Both the position numbers and the translations under genes were made by a program. A stretch of DNA of 64,000 nt, from the NCBI GenBank assembly GCA_963556145.1, contig OY744461.1, positions 620,001 to 684,000 of the forward strand, given 5' to 3'. How positions within the stretch are numbered: the stretch's first letter is position 1; each line of letters begins with the position of its first letter. Under the pieces are notes generated by a model. It worked only from the letters and a program-made list of their open reading frames with translations, made no database searches and was not told where the DNA came from. The DNA comes from Hygrocybe punicea (taxonomy: Eukaryota > Basidiomycota > Agaricomycetes > Agaricales > Hygrophoraceae). Positions 12,439 to 24,434 of the stretch are shown here, in pieces.

Positions 12439-12504
12439 TGTTGAGATGAGGCCTCGATGAGGTAGCGTGATCAGACTCGTGTAAACAAAAGTTTAAAGTC
12501 ATGG

Positions 12505-12582
12505 TCCCAACGGTCCGGTCCGGTTTGGTTACCCATATTTGGGTTAACCGTCGTTACCCGTGACCGGACCGTGGCAACACTA
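12505..12582. mobile_element. hAT-like element end, solo fragment
   Basis: The sequence ends in GTGGCAACACTA, the same terminus as the elements at 653-1243 and 61224-62358. It is preceded by repeated GGTCCGGTCCGG and GGTTACCC/GGGTTAACC motifs. No matching opposite end or target duplication was found, so this looks like a truncated remnant. Confidence 0.5.
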
Positions 12583-13844
12583 ACTTGAACGTGGAGGGCC
12601 AAAAGGATTTGGGTACTTGAGATAGTATTTGACCCGGTCCTTTCAAGTCAGTCGTCGCGTGGTTTCCTTGTGTTCCATAGGAACTGAACATTCCGTAGCC
12701 GCTGGACGAAGTCATTATTCCACGTCTCTCAAGAATGCCTCTTGCGAATCCAGGGGCATTCTTCAGCCTGCTCCTTGCAAAAGCCTTCGGTAACTCGCTG
12801 CACGGGTTTTATGAAAAGCACGAGAACGTACATAATCCCTTTGCGGACTGCGCCAAGAGGTGGGCAAGGCATGTGGATTTACATTACGACGTAGGTTTTT
12901 TTTTTTCACCTTCGTCTGACCTCTTTCTGGTCCCTTTTTGGGGCGCTGATGCGTGCGATTGAAGCATCTCCGCATGAAGGTTTTTAAGGCAAACCATACG
13001 AGGGATTAGCCGTCAAGAAGTTCGTCCCAATGAATGCGGTGTCCTCCAACGGTTGCTGATCCGTTGTTATTAGCTCTCAGTCCATCCCAAAATGAATTGC
13101 ATGCGCTACCTCGCATCGCATGCCCTCCCCCTGCAACGAGCCAGGTACCCCACGTTCACTATGTTCTTTGCCTGTCTTCCAGTGTGTAAAGGTGGGGTGT
13201 GGCAATAGCGGAGAATAAGCGGGACCGCAAGGTTATATTCCCACCCAGTTATATCCCGCGTGTTATAGCTGACAATTTCTCTGAATTCGGCCATCAAATG
13301 GCGGGGTGGGGGGTTTATCTCATCGGAAAACTCAAGTCTGTGGGTGTATGTCTTTCAACTGTTGCCCGCTTATTGGTCGTGTTCTGCTATGATGTAGGGG
13401 CTATCCAGAAGCCGGACAATTTTATTACCGCGATTTTTTCAAATGGGATGGATGCCTGCGACGGCCAACGCGTAGTGACTTACGCGGGCGAGTACCGATG
13501 CTTAGCTTTGGACCAGTTGTGAGACCGGCAGCGAGAACATCGGGTGGCGGAAAATTCACACAGTATTTCGATTCATCGGCCATTCCGTTCGTATTTATCT
13601 GATGAATACCCTAAACTGCCGATGAGTCGACCTTCCGGTGAACCCAACGTCCAGCGCCTCGTACTCTCACTGCGCAGCTCAGCATCACAAAATTTGGGTG
13701 GTAAATAAAGCTGATCTTTCATAGATTTCATGATCAATTACACATTGACAGTACTGGATTACCAGGAACAACACCGTGTCTTCATTCAGCAAATTCAATC
13801 GTCTTTTGGGCCTTAGCCCTTCAAGTTTCATCCTTGGTATTGAA
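12583..13844. other. No gene recognised
   Basis: Short frames on both strands lack motifs. A 14-base homopyrimidine run (12896-12909) follows a GTAGG, but no exon chain could be built. Confidence 0.4.
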
Positions 13845-16680
13845 TTACTTCTCCACCATCGTTTCAGTTTCCTGAGCGACATCCAGCTGGCCGTGCACAG
13901 ATACATGGACCTTTACTGCAGCGCCAAATTGTCGCAGCACGCCATCGTCCACCACAGATTGGCCACCTACACTGTCGTTCAGGGCTGCAGGGAGGGAGGA
14001 ATGGCGGAGCATCGAGATGATCTGCAGTAGGCCGGGATCTGCAGAAAGAAAGCATGTATAATTCAGCAAGGAATATATTAATAAAATGGCTTCAGGGGAA
14101 GGAAGACACGAGGGCAAACAAGGCGTACTTCTAATCACTTTGTCCACGTTGACCGGACGGCATCCGATGATCATTAGGGCTGCAGCGAAGAAGATCACGC
14201 TGGCTGCAAGCCCAATTATGACGAAGTGCCATGACAGGCGGAGTCGTGCGTACAAGACGGGGATGGTGGCTACCGCGGTTGTTGGTTTCGGGTCCCATCC
14301 TGCTGCTCTCAGTGGCCTGTGCGCAATCCGCAAAAAAAAATCTTGTCAGTTATATTGGTTTCTCCTGTGAGGGTCGAATAGCAGAAAAAAAGGACCACGA
14401 ACTGGGCAATATCCGAGTATTTAAATATCGCTCCGAGCGCACCATACGAGAAACTCGTGCTGAGTCTCACCGAATTCTCGAAGTGCTGCAACGTTCGTAT
14501 GGAGTTGACGGAATGGACAAGAGTCTCCTCGAACAACGAGAGCTGGAGCTCTCCCTGGTCGGCACCCCTATCAACTTTGATGGCTGCAGGGCCCAAATAC
14601 AGAGCACTGAACAAATCCTCGTAAGGCGAGCCCCTGGATGGCAATGGCGTTGCATTGAACCATAAGTGAGGATCCGGAGGAGGGAGTGTGTCGGTATTGT
14701 TGATAGGGTGGTTTTGCCCATCGATGATGACGGTCGTGTTTGAGGTTGATAAGGAGCATCCAATGACTTTAACATAGGCTGTAGTTGCACCGAAAGACAG
14801 CGACAAGAAGTCACCAGTGGAGTTGTTGGAATCGGCGACAAAGTAAGAGGGATCTGTAGAGAAGCCTAAGAAGTAGAGATTACGAGAGGGTGCGGAGGAA
14901 TGGTCTGAATCCTCAAATCCTTTGTACAGCGCTGACCGATGAGCTATGGTCAGCTAAAAGTCCTCGGTGTGCAACCTGGAGGAGACTGCACCAAGCTGAT
15001 TGCTTGTGAGATTTGATATTCCCATGGCGGATAAATCGCCAGACACCCCTGCAGCGCAATTGAATTAACAACGGACTATGTGCGCTTCCTTCCCAATGCG
15101 ACGCACTGACCCAAAGCCCGTTGATTCACAGTTGTGTTCACGGTCAAGCGGACACCATCAGAGATGAGCGTGATATTAGTGGTCCAATTACTTCGAGGGA
15201 CATCGCCACATGTGACGGACAGTGCAATTGCAGGGACAGTTATTTGGAATTCAGGCCGAGTGAGGTTAGCCAACGTATCATAGATCGCTCTGGAACACAA
15301 ATGGGTACACCAAATGTGATGGTTGGAGGACACTGCTTACCCGTATCCAAGCCCAGGAAGAGAAATATTCAGAGATTGGAAAGTTGTACGGGACGAAAGG
15401 AGGTACACAGTGTCCCTGGTCACACACGACGTTAGTGAAAACCAACAAGCAAGTGTATGTGGGACTCACTCTTGCTGTGGAAAGGAATTGGTATAAATCA
15501 ATTTTCAAGAAAGAAGTGGAGACAAGAAAATGTACCGTTTGTACCAGCTGTGTACCTTTATTATATGGACAACTACGCTGCGAAGACTAGAGATGACTCA
15601 CATATTGCGAGTTGACGGCTTTCGTCATGGCGGTAGTGATGGAATTGAGAGTCACATTAGATTCAACGGGCTTCTGGTAGCTTTCGAACGTGAACGAGGG
15701 GACAAAGGAGCTGCTTAGTCCCCAACTGGAAATGAAGTACACCAGGATAACGAAGAGAGAAGCAGGTTGACGGGTACCATTTCTCCAGACTGCGAAGGAA
15801 GGTGAGGCCTCTTAGGGGAGGCCTGGAGCTTACAAGTGGGACGCACCTGTCATTAGGCTAGCACCCGGTCCGAGCCTATAAAGACATCTCTCTGAGAGTT
15901 GTCACTGATGGAACCCCAAACGTGAAACAAATACCAAGCTGAAGTTTGGTCATGCAGAGCAGTTAGAGTTTGTGGACGAGCGAACGCATTGTGCATTGCA
16001 AGAGGTTGCAATGCCCAAATCTACATCACACTTGAATGAAGACGAGAATTCACAACATAGAACAAAAATATACCGTTAACCCGATCATGGCAGCACCAAG
16101 GCTGATGCCAAGTGAAGAATAAATATTGAGTGGAGGTTTGAATACATAGGGCTTACATGGATGTGGTGAAGTTCATGAGAGAATTGAACAAGCTGAGATG
16201 CGCAATATCGAATGAGATTATACTTCGGTCGACCCCAGTAACACTGATAATCAGCATCACCGTACGAACGAGTACCACTAGACCATGGGAAAGGATGCAC
16301 AACCAATACCGAGGTAGGACGTGGTTGGGAGAGACGGTCTGCACAACGCTGGAGTGAACTGGGTTCATGACCTTGTGATAAGATGCGTCCATAAATTGGT
16401 GAGTGCCAGTAGGATCTGCACCAGAAGCGAAATAGGCGTACTGGCTAAGGTCATTTTTATAGCGCGCACTGGCAGTGAGAATCTTTACACCCAAAAACGT
16501 TACACCCGGTGAAATCCGAATCGGTGTTTGGTAAGAACCGGTGCTGAAGGAAAAATCGGTCATTTGAAGGGGTTTTCGAGGCCATCTGGTGCGTTCTTGG
16601 GCCAAGGGTTTTCCTTATCGGGATCGCTGACTTAGCCCAGGGTTTTTCATCAAAGACTCGGATACTAGTACAGTTACGCA
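13845..16680 (-). CDS. Multi-exon membrane protein, unknown function
   Basis: Minus-strand coding blocks separated by short introns can be followed from about 16680 to the stop at 13845. Hydrophobic segments predicted as membrane helices lie around 16230-16300 (WLCILSHGLVVLVRTVMLII), 15740-15770 (SLFVILVYFISSWGL) and near the C-terminus around 14150-14230 (FVIIGLAASVIFFAAALMII). Between the second and last helix is a domain of several hundred residues rich in N-glycosylation sequons (NWT, NIT, NTT, NNT, NAT; 14580-15320), which fits an extracytoplasmic domain. A ~50-residue tail follows the last helix. The architecture recurs in mushroom membrane proteins, but I cannot name the family. The first exon and exact splice sites are uncertain. 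Confidence 0.55.
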
Positions 16681-16747
16681 TAGATACATAGAAAATTGGT
16701 AGAAAACGAACGCATACTCTGACAGTTCGACCGCTTTGGGCTGCGTG

Positions 16748-18754
16748 CTATGCAGCTTCACTGTATTCAATGCCAACAATGATTCCAAATGACATATGGC
16801 CAGGGTGTGGTATGTACCCTTCAGAACCATCCTGGGTCAGATCAATCACCTCACGGTCAATTCCTGAGCCTGAGGCCACTGCCAGTGGCTCGTCATTATC
16901 AGTGAGATCGATCACCTCATCTAGAAATGGGGCAACGGCATGATGACCAGTGCCTGAGCTAAGAGCAAAACTTGGCCCAGGTGCTGTCCCCAGATGGTTT
17001 CGAAGTTCTGCAAAAATCTTTGAAGACGAATGGGAGATCAGAATACAAAGAAAACGTGAAGATCATACCGGTTTCAGAGGACTGCTGTTGCGATTGGTGG
17101 AAGGATGTTGATTCTTATAATCTGCAACCATGCCAGGGAGTGAATAGTCCAAGAGAGGAGCAGGAATCCAAACAGAGTGCAACGTTGTTGCTCCAGGCAC
17201 AGACTCAGAGTCATCAATGCTAGAATTGAGTGCCGACGTTGAGTAATCGACACGATACAGCCTAAGGGCAGCTGCTGGAGCTTTTGCCAATTTTGATGAG
17301 CAAATACGGTGAATGGAAGACATCCCAAAGCCGCCGTATTGTGGTAAAGAGCTAAAACAGTCCTGTGTGCTAAAATTCACTTTTATGAAAGAACCAACAC
17401 GGAATGAGACTTACCGAAGCACAAAGCATTCGTACACAGAGACCATCCCAAACCTGGTTGAATTTGGTCAAGAAGCCTCCCACACTACATTTCCAATCGA
17501 AGCGCCGCTTGCAAATTCTGGCCAGCCTTCCAATATCTGGTAGACGACACCTGAATGAAAGGTCTGGAGTTGTGTTTTCGGAATGCGATGTTGTCGGCTT
17601 TGCATAGAAAAGTAAGTGCTTAGGGTCAGGGAAGGATTCAGGGATGCTTTTGGCCAATGACACGTATTTCCGAGACAAGCAGCCACTTGAATTTGATGAC
17701 AATTCTTCACGTAACTCTTGTCGCCATAACACAAGAAAGGCATCAAGCTCAACTGCTGATAAATTGAGTGCTGCGGTCAGCAAAGAATCACCAAGGCCTG
17801 CCTGAGCAAGACCATGACCGATCGCAACCCCACAGTTTGGGAGTCCAGCCTTGACAAACAATCAGACAGGAACTAAAACAGACAAAAGACTTGGAGCCTA
17901 CAGGATTATAATCGCCGCCGCTTAGCAACGCAATTAGGATCATGCCACCGCGAGTAAGAGACACCTCAGGCGTTTCTGCAATTGATTGCAATGAATAGAT
18001 CTTGACGGAGTCGACTGTTGCCTTCCAACTTGTCACGGTAACCACAACTCCGAGTCAGTACACACATGAAAATCCTAATGTAGGGGGATGCTCACTTGCG
18101 AATAACGTGCGTGGCCCCAAATATGAATGCATCGTTATCATCAGTAATGACAGCATCCACAATATTGGCTTCATTGAGATATGCCAATTCGGCCTCGGCC
18201 TCTCCTGGTGCCTTTTGTGCATATTAGTTAAATTCAAGCTTGAATGCAAATACCAATAATGCTCACCGTGTAATAGTGATACCCAAACGCATCCAAAAGC
18301 TCTTGAAGTGGAGCAGTCAACCAGTTTGGCCTTGTAACAACTTTGACCCCACGTTTAACAGAAGGACGCCTGGGGCCATCAAACACAAAGAGTGGTGTTA
18401 CCGGTGCTTGGAGAAGGCGAGCTAATTTGAAGAAAATGATGCGAAGTTCAGGGTTTTGGCCAGCTTGGGCGTGGCCAACACGAAACGCAAATTGCGCTTC
18501 GTTAATCCAAATGCTATACTCAGAAGCAGCCATATTAGCATATTGTAGTATTTAACATGTTTCGTTCCTACCTTGCATCTATGCCTATGATGATATTCTG
18601 CAATCCACGTCAATTTGCCATGAATCCCTCAGAAACGGCAATCTCAGTGAGTGATCGCTCTTCGGCTGCTGGTAGAAGAATCTGCAAACTGATAAACTGG
18701 TGCAACTTGGAATGCTTGAGCTTGACGCACAGTCCAAAGTCCCTTTACACCCAT
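16748..18754 (-). CDS. XPG/FEN1-like (Rad2 family) nuclease
   Basis: The start at 18754 gives MGVKGLWT, the characteristic XPG N-terminus. Later exons carry NPELRIIFFKLARLL and PLFVFDGPRRPSVKRG (XPG N region), then APGEAEAELAYLNEANIVDA and VITDDNDAFIFGA (XPG I region) with the acidic residues that bind catalytic metals, then LLSGGDYNPVG (helix-hairpin region). The C-terminus contains two copies of VIDLT (VIDLTD and VIDLTQ, about 16850-16930), which match the consensus SUMO-interacting motif. One in-frame TGA (18610-18612, in FMAN-stop-RGLQ) would inactivate the protein unless it is a sequence error. The gene is divergent from the transposase-like gene starting at 18999. XPG-like genes are expanded in mushrooms and are also carried by Academ transposons. 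Confidence 0.7.
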
Positions 18755-18998
18755 CACGAACAAAAGCTTGAAGTAAAGTGTAAAACACCCCTATACAAAT
18801 TGATTGAGCAGTACAGATAATATATTTTATAATACTTCACAGTAGTGCACTAGTAGGAACAGCCTTAAACTAAATATATTAAATGCCAGCCAGGGCAACT
18901 CAGGCTCACATCTAATTTCCGTGGTGGAAATGCCGCCGCAAGAGAATTTGTGACCATAGTGATCTGAAACTTCCCCCCCGATCTCGTTTTCCACCACC

Positions 18999-21900
18999 AT
19001 GTCAACATTCGAACCGTCTGTTGTGATGTCAATTATCAAAAATTCTGCTGCCGTGCTGATCAAGGAAAAGAAGGATTTCGAGGCTAAATGGAAAAGCGCG
19101 GTTAGTTGCTTTCTGGTTTGATTTTGATAGAAGCCTAACATAATGCAGGTGGATGGTCGGGTGCAATCCTGGACAAAACATCGTGGTTCTGGAACAAGAA
19201 ATCAATCCAGTTTCACGCCATAGCTTGAGTGGAATGCACACGTTGTGGAATACGTGAACTTTATCTATAAACAAACCAAATGTCACGGCAACTCTAAAAA
19301 AGACGGCCTTCCACATAACCTACCAAAGGACATACCACTGCTTGGCCCTCGTTTCATCCCCCCCTCATATCTACATGTTCGAAAGCGTCAATCAGCACCA
19401 ATCATCCAGCCGAAGACAGCTTACATAAAACCACTGAATATAATCCACCCATTTTATCACAATCTCGACAAGTGTCCTCAATGTGAGAACACCGACATAC
19501 GCTGGGATGGCTGGACCACAACAGGCCACCGCAATGTACATGGTGTCCATGAAGAAGAAACTGCCCTGGGCTATCAACTGATTTGCAAAACATGCGAGGG
19601 TCATTTCTCCCATGCAAAATCCAGCACCGGCACCGACGAAGGGTCCTTTTGTTTCGCAACTACAAATCCAGTCTTCTGGATGAAATGGGAACATTGGGCC
19701 ATTCCACGTTAGTGATCATCTTGTAACATAAATGTGATTGGCTTACCCGTATCCAGGTGGCATTCCCCACTTCTTCAAACGATGTGCCATTACACACGAT
19801 CTTTTCAACCTGATAATTGAGCTTCGTCCCTCATTAACATCAATGGGACTTGCTGAGAATATAATGCGTATGTATAAGACTGTTTTGTCAGTGTGATGAA
19901 CCACTGAAATAATATCAGAGTTTCATCTATTGGAATACAAACAAAGAGAGCTTGAATACTTACAGAGTTTTCAGCAACATCGTATATCGCCATTCCAGCA
20001 CACTTCTTTGATGAAATTCTCAGCTCCACATGACGTTGATGGATATGCAGACACTTCAATCACTGATGACATGATAACAGATGTCTTCCTCGAATTTAGT
20101 AAGCAAACGAGAAAGGCAGAGTCTAGCGAATACTTGCGGACACTTACCGGTATCTAATACTCTTCGGCAAGGTGCTGTGTGTGTGGAGCTTACTTGTTTG
20201 CCTAGGAACATGCTTGTCTCTTGACAACACATTTCGAGTTGCCGGAAAGGCTACAATCGTAGATAAGCAGAAAAAACGAACAAAAGTGATGAGAGGTGGC
20301 ATACTTAGTTCCATCAATGAGATCAATGAAATCGTGAGCTGGGTACGTCGCAGGCTTGTTCTAGGTTCTAACGATTCTGACAAACTCGGTTAGCATCTGT
20401 GCCTAAGCTGCTCAGCAGATGAAACAACAGAAATGCTTGAGGGATATAAATGACACTATGAAATACTTGGTATACCACCACCAGAAATGGTTGTTGTTGA
20501 TAACTGCTGTCATGTCCAGGATGCAATCTTGAAAGCAATACCTGGAACCCATGTTGTCCTCGATGTTTACCACTTCTTGATGAGGTGCGTCTAATAAATG
20601 ACTAACTCAAGTGTTAAATTATCTATGGTATTGCCGTGTCTCGCAAACACGACAATGCCATAAATAATCAACCAATCAGAAGGTTGTACTCACATAAGCA
20701 ATTAGATATCTCAACGTCATTATAAATGGTGTCAAGAATCCATACCGAAATGCTGTAGCAAAAGACATCATTGATGCAATCCTGAAGACACGAGCTGCAA
20801 AGGGGGTTAGTGCTGAATACCAAACCAAGGACGAGCAAGCGAAACAACTAAGCGCTGCATTTGAGAAGTGGGCATTGCAAGGAGGCGTTTGGTCAACTGC
20901 GGCTGCAAAGGTTCATGTAATTGTGTTGCCTGAATTTAAGGTGCAGCTAAATATCATGCAGACACACGCCGAGCAACAACACCATGTACAGAAAGGCTGT
21001 TTAGCCAGAACCCAACAAGATATCTCATCAGATGGTAGTTGCATTGAAGGTTCACATAAGGGTTGGAATTCGATTCAATGCTCCTTTGCTAGTGGTCTTG
21101 AAGTCTTCGAGGCATTGGCGCACGACTTCGTTCTTTGCCAGAACATCCGCATCGGATCTGCCCAAAAGAAACCTGCACCATTTATTGCGTCAACATTTTG
21201 ATCACACCACATTCACCTTGTTAATTATGTTGCGCTCACTTGGAATTCCATGTTAAAGAATGGGAAGATGTCGACAACAAATTTTGCGCCATTCCCAGAG
21301 CTGCGGGTTGTAGACAGCAACGAGGTCTTCGGTATTGTAAATTCGAGATACATAGAAACCTTTGGTGGTCTGCTGGAGATCAAAAGCGAGGACAATTATG
21401 AAGATTTGTCTGTGGATAACGAACTGGCTCTCCAAATGCTTGATATTGACCTCAATGTAAGTTTGATGTTTCCGATCATTGTTCTTGTTGATCTGATGCC
21501 TCTCGATCTTCCCAGCATGCAAGGAATGGATCAACACAGCAAGCTCAGGCCACAGATGTGAATATCGCTTGTATCAGAGAAGCAGTTGATAGTGAGGATG
21601 TGGGCCACGTTCCTAGGTCTGGCCATGTGTCAGTGAGGTCCGCAATTGTGAGTCTCGCACTACATCAAGTTGTTGAATGACGACAACCAAATAATACAAT
21701 AGGACCTTACCGAGAACAGCTCGATTGACACAACCACGAGGCCTACATCGAAACGTGGAATAGATCAAGCAACTGCCGATGCTCAGCTGGACCGTGACCT
21801 TGTCCCCAAGAAACCACGCATGTTAGAAGATTTGCAGTCCGAGGTGAGTGTTCATGTCAAATTCTCAGAAGCGAAACTTACCAGCGGAACATAGACTCTC

Positions 21901-23008
21901 ATTTCCCCAGCGACAAAAGGCAGTCTGGATGCTTTCTTCAAACCCCAATCCCGGCATCCAGCATTATCCCTAGTGCAGCACGCCAAAGCTCCCATCAACA
22001 TCTCCAATGCGGCAACACTTGTGGGAGCTAATCCATCGTTAGTGGCAATCACTGTGCCACTGAAGCTACCAGACTCACAGAAACTCACTCGATCAGAGTG
22101 ACTACTCTCCATCGCTACGCAATCAGATATCCGGGCAATGACCATTAAGGAAAGCGAGGAATTTTACCTATTCATGGATATGCGTGCTGAGAACGGGTGG
22201 GCATCTTTCAATATGACTTCGCGAAAGTGGGTAGCAGCTACACGGGACTACAACACACGTCTTGAGGCCTTAAATCTGACAAGAAACCAACCGACAATCA
22301 AGAAGAATCCAAAAGCGCTTGTCAATCTGCTAGGGGAGGTTGAGTTAAAAATTTCTGACTGGATTATTAAGAATAACTTCACTTGTAAGTCTATTTTAAT
22401 CGTTAGCTCAGAAACTCAATGCTTACTCTAAGCTTTAGCTACAACAAGTAAAACAGATACGTTCTGGAAGAAGCATTGCGCTGTGGTGCCTTTGGTCAAG
22501 GTGGAGCAAATTGGGAAAGTAGTACACACCACATTAGCATCGAATAGATATACTGCTAACCAATCTTCAGCGCAAAGCGGCCACTTGTTCTTGGTGCCGC
22601 ACTATTATGTACCCCGGTCCCTCAGGCTCGCCAGAGAACCACAAGAAAGGGTACTGTTCCGATGGTGTCAAACAAGTACTAAAATCAGACACAGCTCCAG
22701 ACTGGCCTCAACCACAAGGAATATTCGAAATGGGCACTAAGTTCAATCCGCTGCAATTTTTGACCACCATCCGCGATGTTTATGAAAAGTTTGTAGTTGA
22801 AAAGGGCAATGGAGGTGTTATCGCGATGGAATATGAGGCGTTTGGGAAGCTTTTGAATCGATGTGTCGTTTATGTTGGCAAACGCGTTCTATTCAAGCTT
22901 TTTGACTTGGAGATGCCTTCATCGACACCTTCCGAGCTTCTCGTCGACTTTGATGGCACGCGCTACCTCAGGATTGACTGTCTTCGGGAGGGCAACAACA
23001 TTGACTGA
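18999..23008 (+). pseudogene. Large DDE-type transposase-like gene, decayed (Academ-like?)
   Basis: Starts MSTFEPSVVMSIIKNSAAV; a GTTAGT intron follows. Conserved blocks in order: YIKPLNIIHPFYHNLDKCPQC with a paired-cysteine motif (CPQCEN...CKTCEG, 19475-19605), GIPHFFKRCAITHDLFNL, SLDNTFRVAGKATIVDKQKK (20220-20270), MVVVDNCCHVQDAILKAIPG and VVLDVYHFLMR (20490-20585), a segment ending IEGSHKGWNSIQCS (about 21040-21090), then FYLFMDMRAENGWASFNMTS and MEYEAFGKLL near the end. The D-N-T-F, D-N-C-C/L-D-V-Y-H and E-G-S-H blocks suggest an RNase H-fold DDE catalytic core (inference). Stops and frame changes occur throughout (for example after QSSFTP near 19222, and between 20390 and 20480). With the adjacent XPG-like nuclease this resembles Academ elements, but I found no terminal inverted repeats. 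Confidence 0.55.
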
Positions 23009-23460
23009 TATTTTGTTTGCTACAGTTAGATATATGTTCTGAAGAGCTTGACATGTCCTTCATATATTAAATAGTCTAATGTGATGCACTCCTCATTTGT
23101 TTCTCATTTATTTCCGCACGGGCAGCTTGAACGCAAGAGCAGGCATTTCCGGGCATATGCTCACAAGCTCACGTGCTTTGGAATCGGTCCTTCGGTCTTA
23201 AGACAGTCATAGAATGTTGAACGGTCTTAACGGTCTTAAGGAATAACCCTTCATACCGCGGATAAGCTTGCTGAAGTGCTGAAGCTTGATAGGCCTCGAA
23301 CCCCGTGACGTTCGGAGGTAGAGCACCAACGACCTGCCTGAGCGGAGTGTGAAAAATATTTGCGAGGCGTCTGAGTACAGCAGGTCGATCATCCCTCACA
23401 TGAGCTCGACACGTAGATCCTATCGCCCGGACTCGTGACCTTCAAACTCCGCGAGCTGCC

Positions 23461-23468
23461 TATATAAG
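23461..23468 (+). promoter_or_regulatory. TATA-like box upstream of the retroelement ORFs
   Basis: TATATAAG lies 85 bases upstream of the first open frame (23538-23939). It is a plausible core promoter for the retroelement; not tested. Confidence 0.4.
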
Positions 23469-23537
23469 GGCAGTGATCCCCAGATCAGGCACCATCATGA
23501 CGCGAGATCCATCTCTCAGGTTTTTGACCTTGTTTCC

Positions 23538-23939
23538 TTGCCTCATGTCGGTCCCCATAGTTGCCTCCGACTTTCTCCATTCCTTTCTACTCTCCCTTCC
23601 GCCGCCCTCCCTACCACTCTTCCTTCCTCTCCTTCTGCTGTAGATAGGACCTCCTCTCCTGGTTTACCAGTAGACGACTTCAATTTGGAAGAGATCAACC
23701 AGATTCTGACAGATATACCTCTGTCCCCTTCCCATTGGTGGGCATTTGTCCTAGATTCCATTGAAGAAGTTCCTCCCCTGGCTGCCAGTGTGCCCCTGGC
23801 AAAATGTTCATGCAAGGCTCCCTCTAGGTTGACAACTCCTGTTACCAGGTCTGCTCATGCAGGAAAAGGAAAAGCTCCCCAATTGCCTTCCACTCTGGCT
23901 GGCCCTTCTTGTCTCGCAGTGTCTTCTGGGCCACCTTGA
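23538..23939 (+). CDS. Pro/Ser-rich leader frame of the retroelement
   Basis: The frame begins MPHVGPHSCLRLSPFL and is rich in serine, proline and leucine, with a DDFNLEEINQILTDI segment in the middle. It resembles the N-terminal part of gag-like proteins of mushroom RT/YR elements and is probably the 5' part of the same ancestral frame as 24435-25868. It could also be non-functional. Confidence 0.35.
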   Translation: MPHVGPHSCLRLSPFLSTLPSAALPTTLPSSPSAVDRTSSPGLPVDDFNLEEINQILTDIPLSPSHWWAFVLDSIEEVPPLAASVPLAKCSCKAPSRLTTPVTRSAHAGKGKAPQLPSTLAGPSCLAVSSGPP

Positions 23940-24434
23940 TTTATCTCCTGTCCTTCCATTCCACACTCGTTGTCTCTCAATTCCATCACTCCTTCTCTTT
24001 CCGCCACTTCAATTCTGACAGCCTCTTCCTTGGTTCCAACAGCCCTCTCCTCTATTCCCTTGTCCTCATCCTTGGCTCTCCCTCCCTCCTCCATTCCTCC
24101 TACAATCCCTCATTCCCCAGTCATGACTGCTCCTGTTTTGGCCCTCCATCTGTGTTCCTCTCCAACCATTCTGTCGATCCCAGCCATTCCTCCAACTTCA
24201 GGACCTCCCAGGGTTTCCTCTCCAGCCATTCCACAAGCTCTAGCCTCTTCACCTAGTCCTTCCAGACTCCTGGCCATTGTCCATCCCTCAATAGGTTCTT
24301 TCAGGCCTAGCCCACCCAGACTCCCCACAGCTGTCCCAGCACCTTTAGACTCTATCAACCCTGATGTAGTGTCTGCCTTTTCCCTGGCCCTCTTGATGGC
24401 AACCCTGCATGCACTCCTGCTGCTATTTTGAACC

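Larger units (their letters stand above)
2472..12443. mobile_element. KDZ-type DNA transposon, ~10 kb, decayed
   Basis: The left end (GTCCCTGTAG at 2476) and right end (CTACAGGGAC to 12438) are inverted and continue as an imperfect ~65-bp inverted repeat sharing TGATTACTGAGAATTCCACA. The 8-mer AGATGAGG sits just outside both ends (2464-2471 and 12444-12451), matching the 8-bp target duplication known for KDZ/Zisupton elements. Subterminal arrays of CATTGTAATG/CATTACAATG lie inside both ends. Genes inside, left to right: two minus-strand genes (3579-5979 and about 6030-6704), one plus-strand gene (6740-7660), a viroplasmin-domain gene (7708-8337, -) and the KDZ transposase (8393-12201, +). Several genes carry in-frame stops and frameshifts, so the copy is not autonomous now. 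The exact outer boundary is uncertain by a few bases. Confidence 0.85.
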
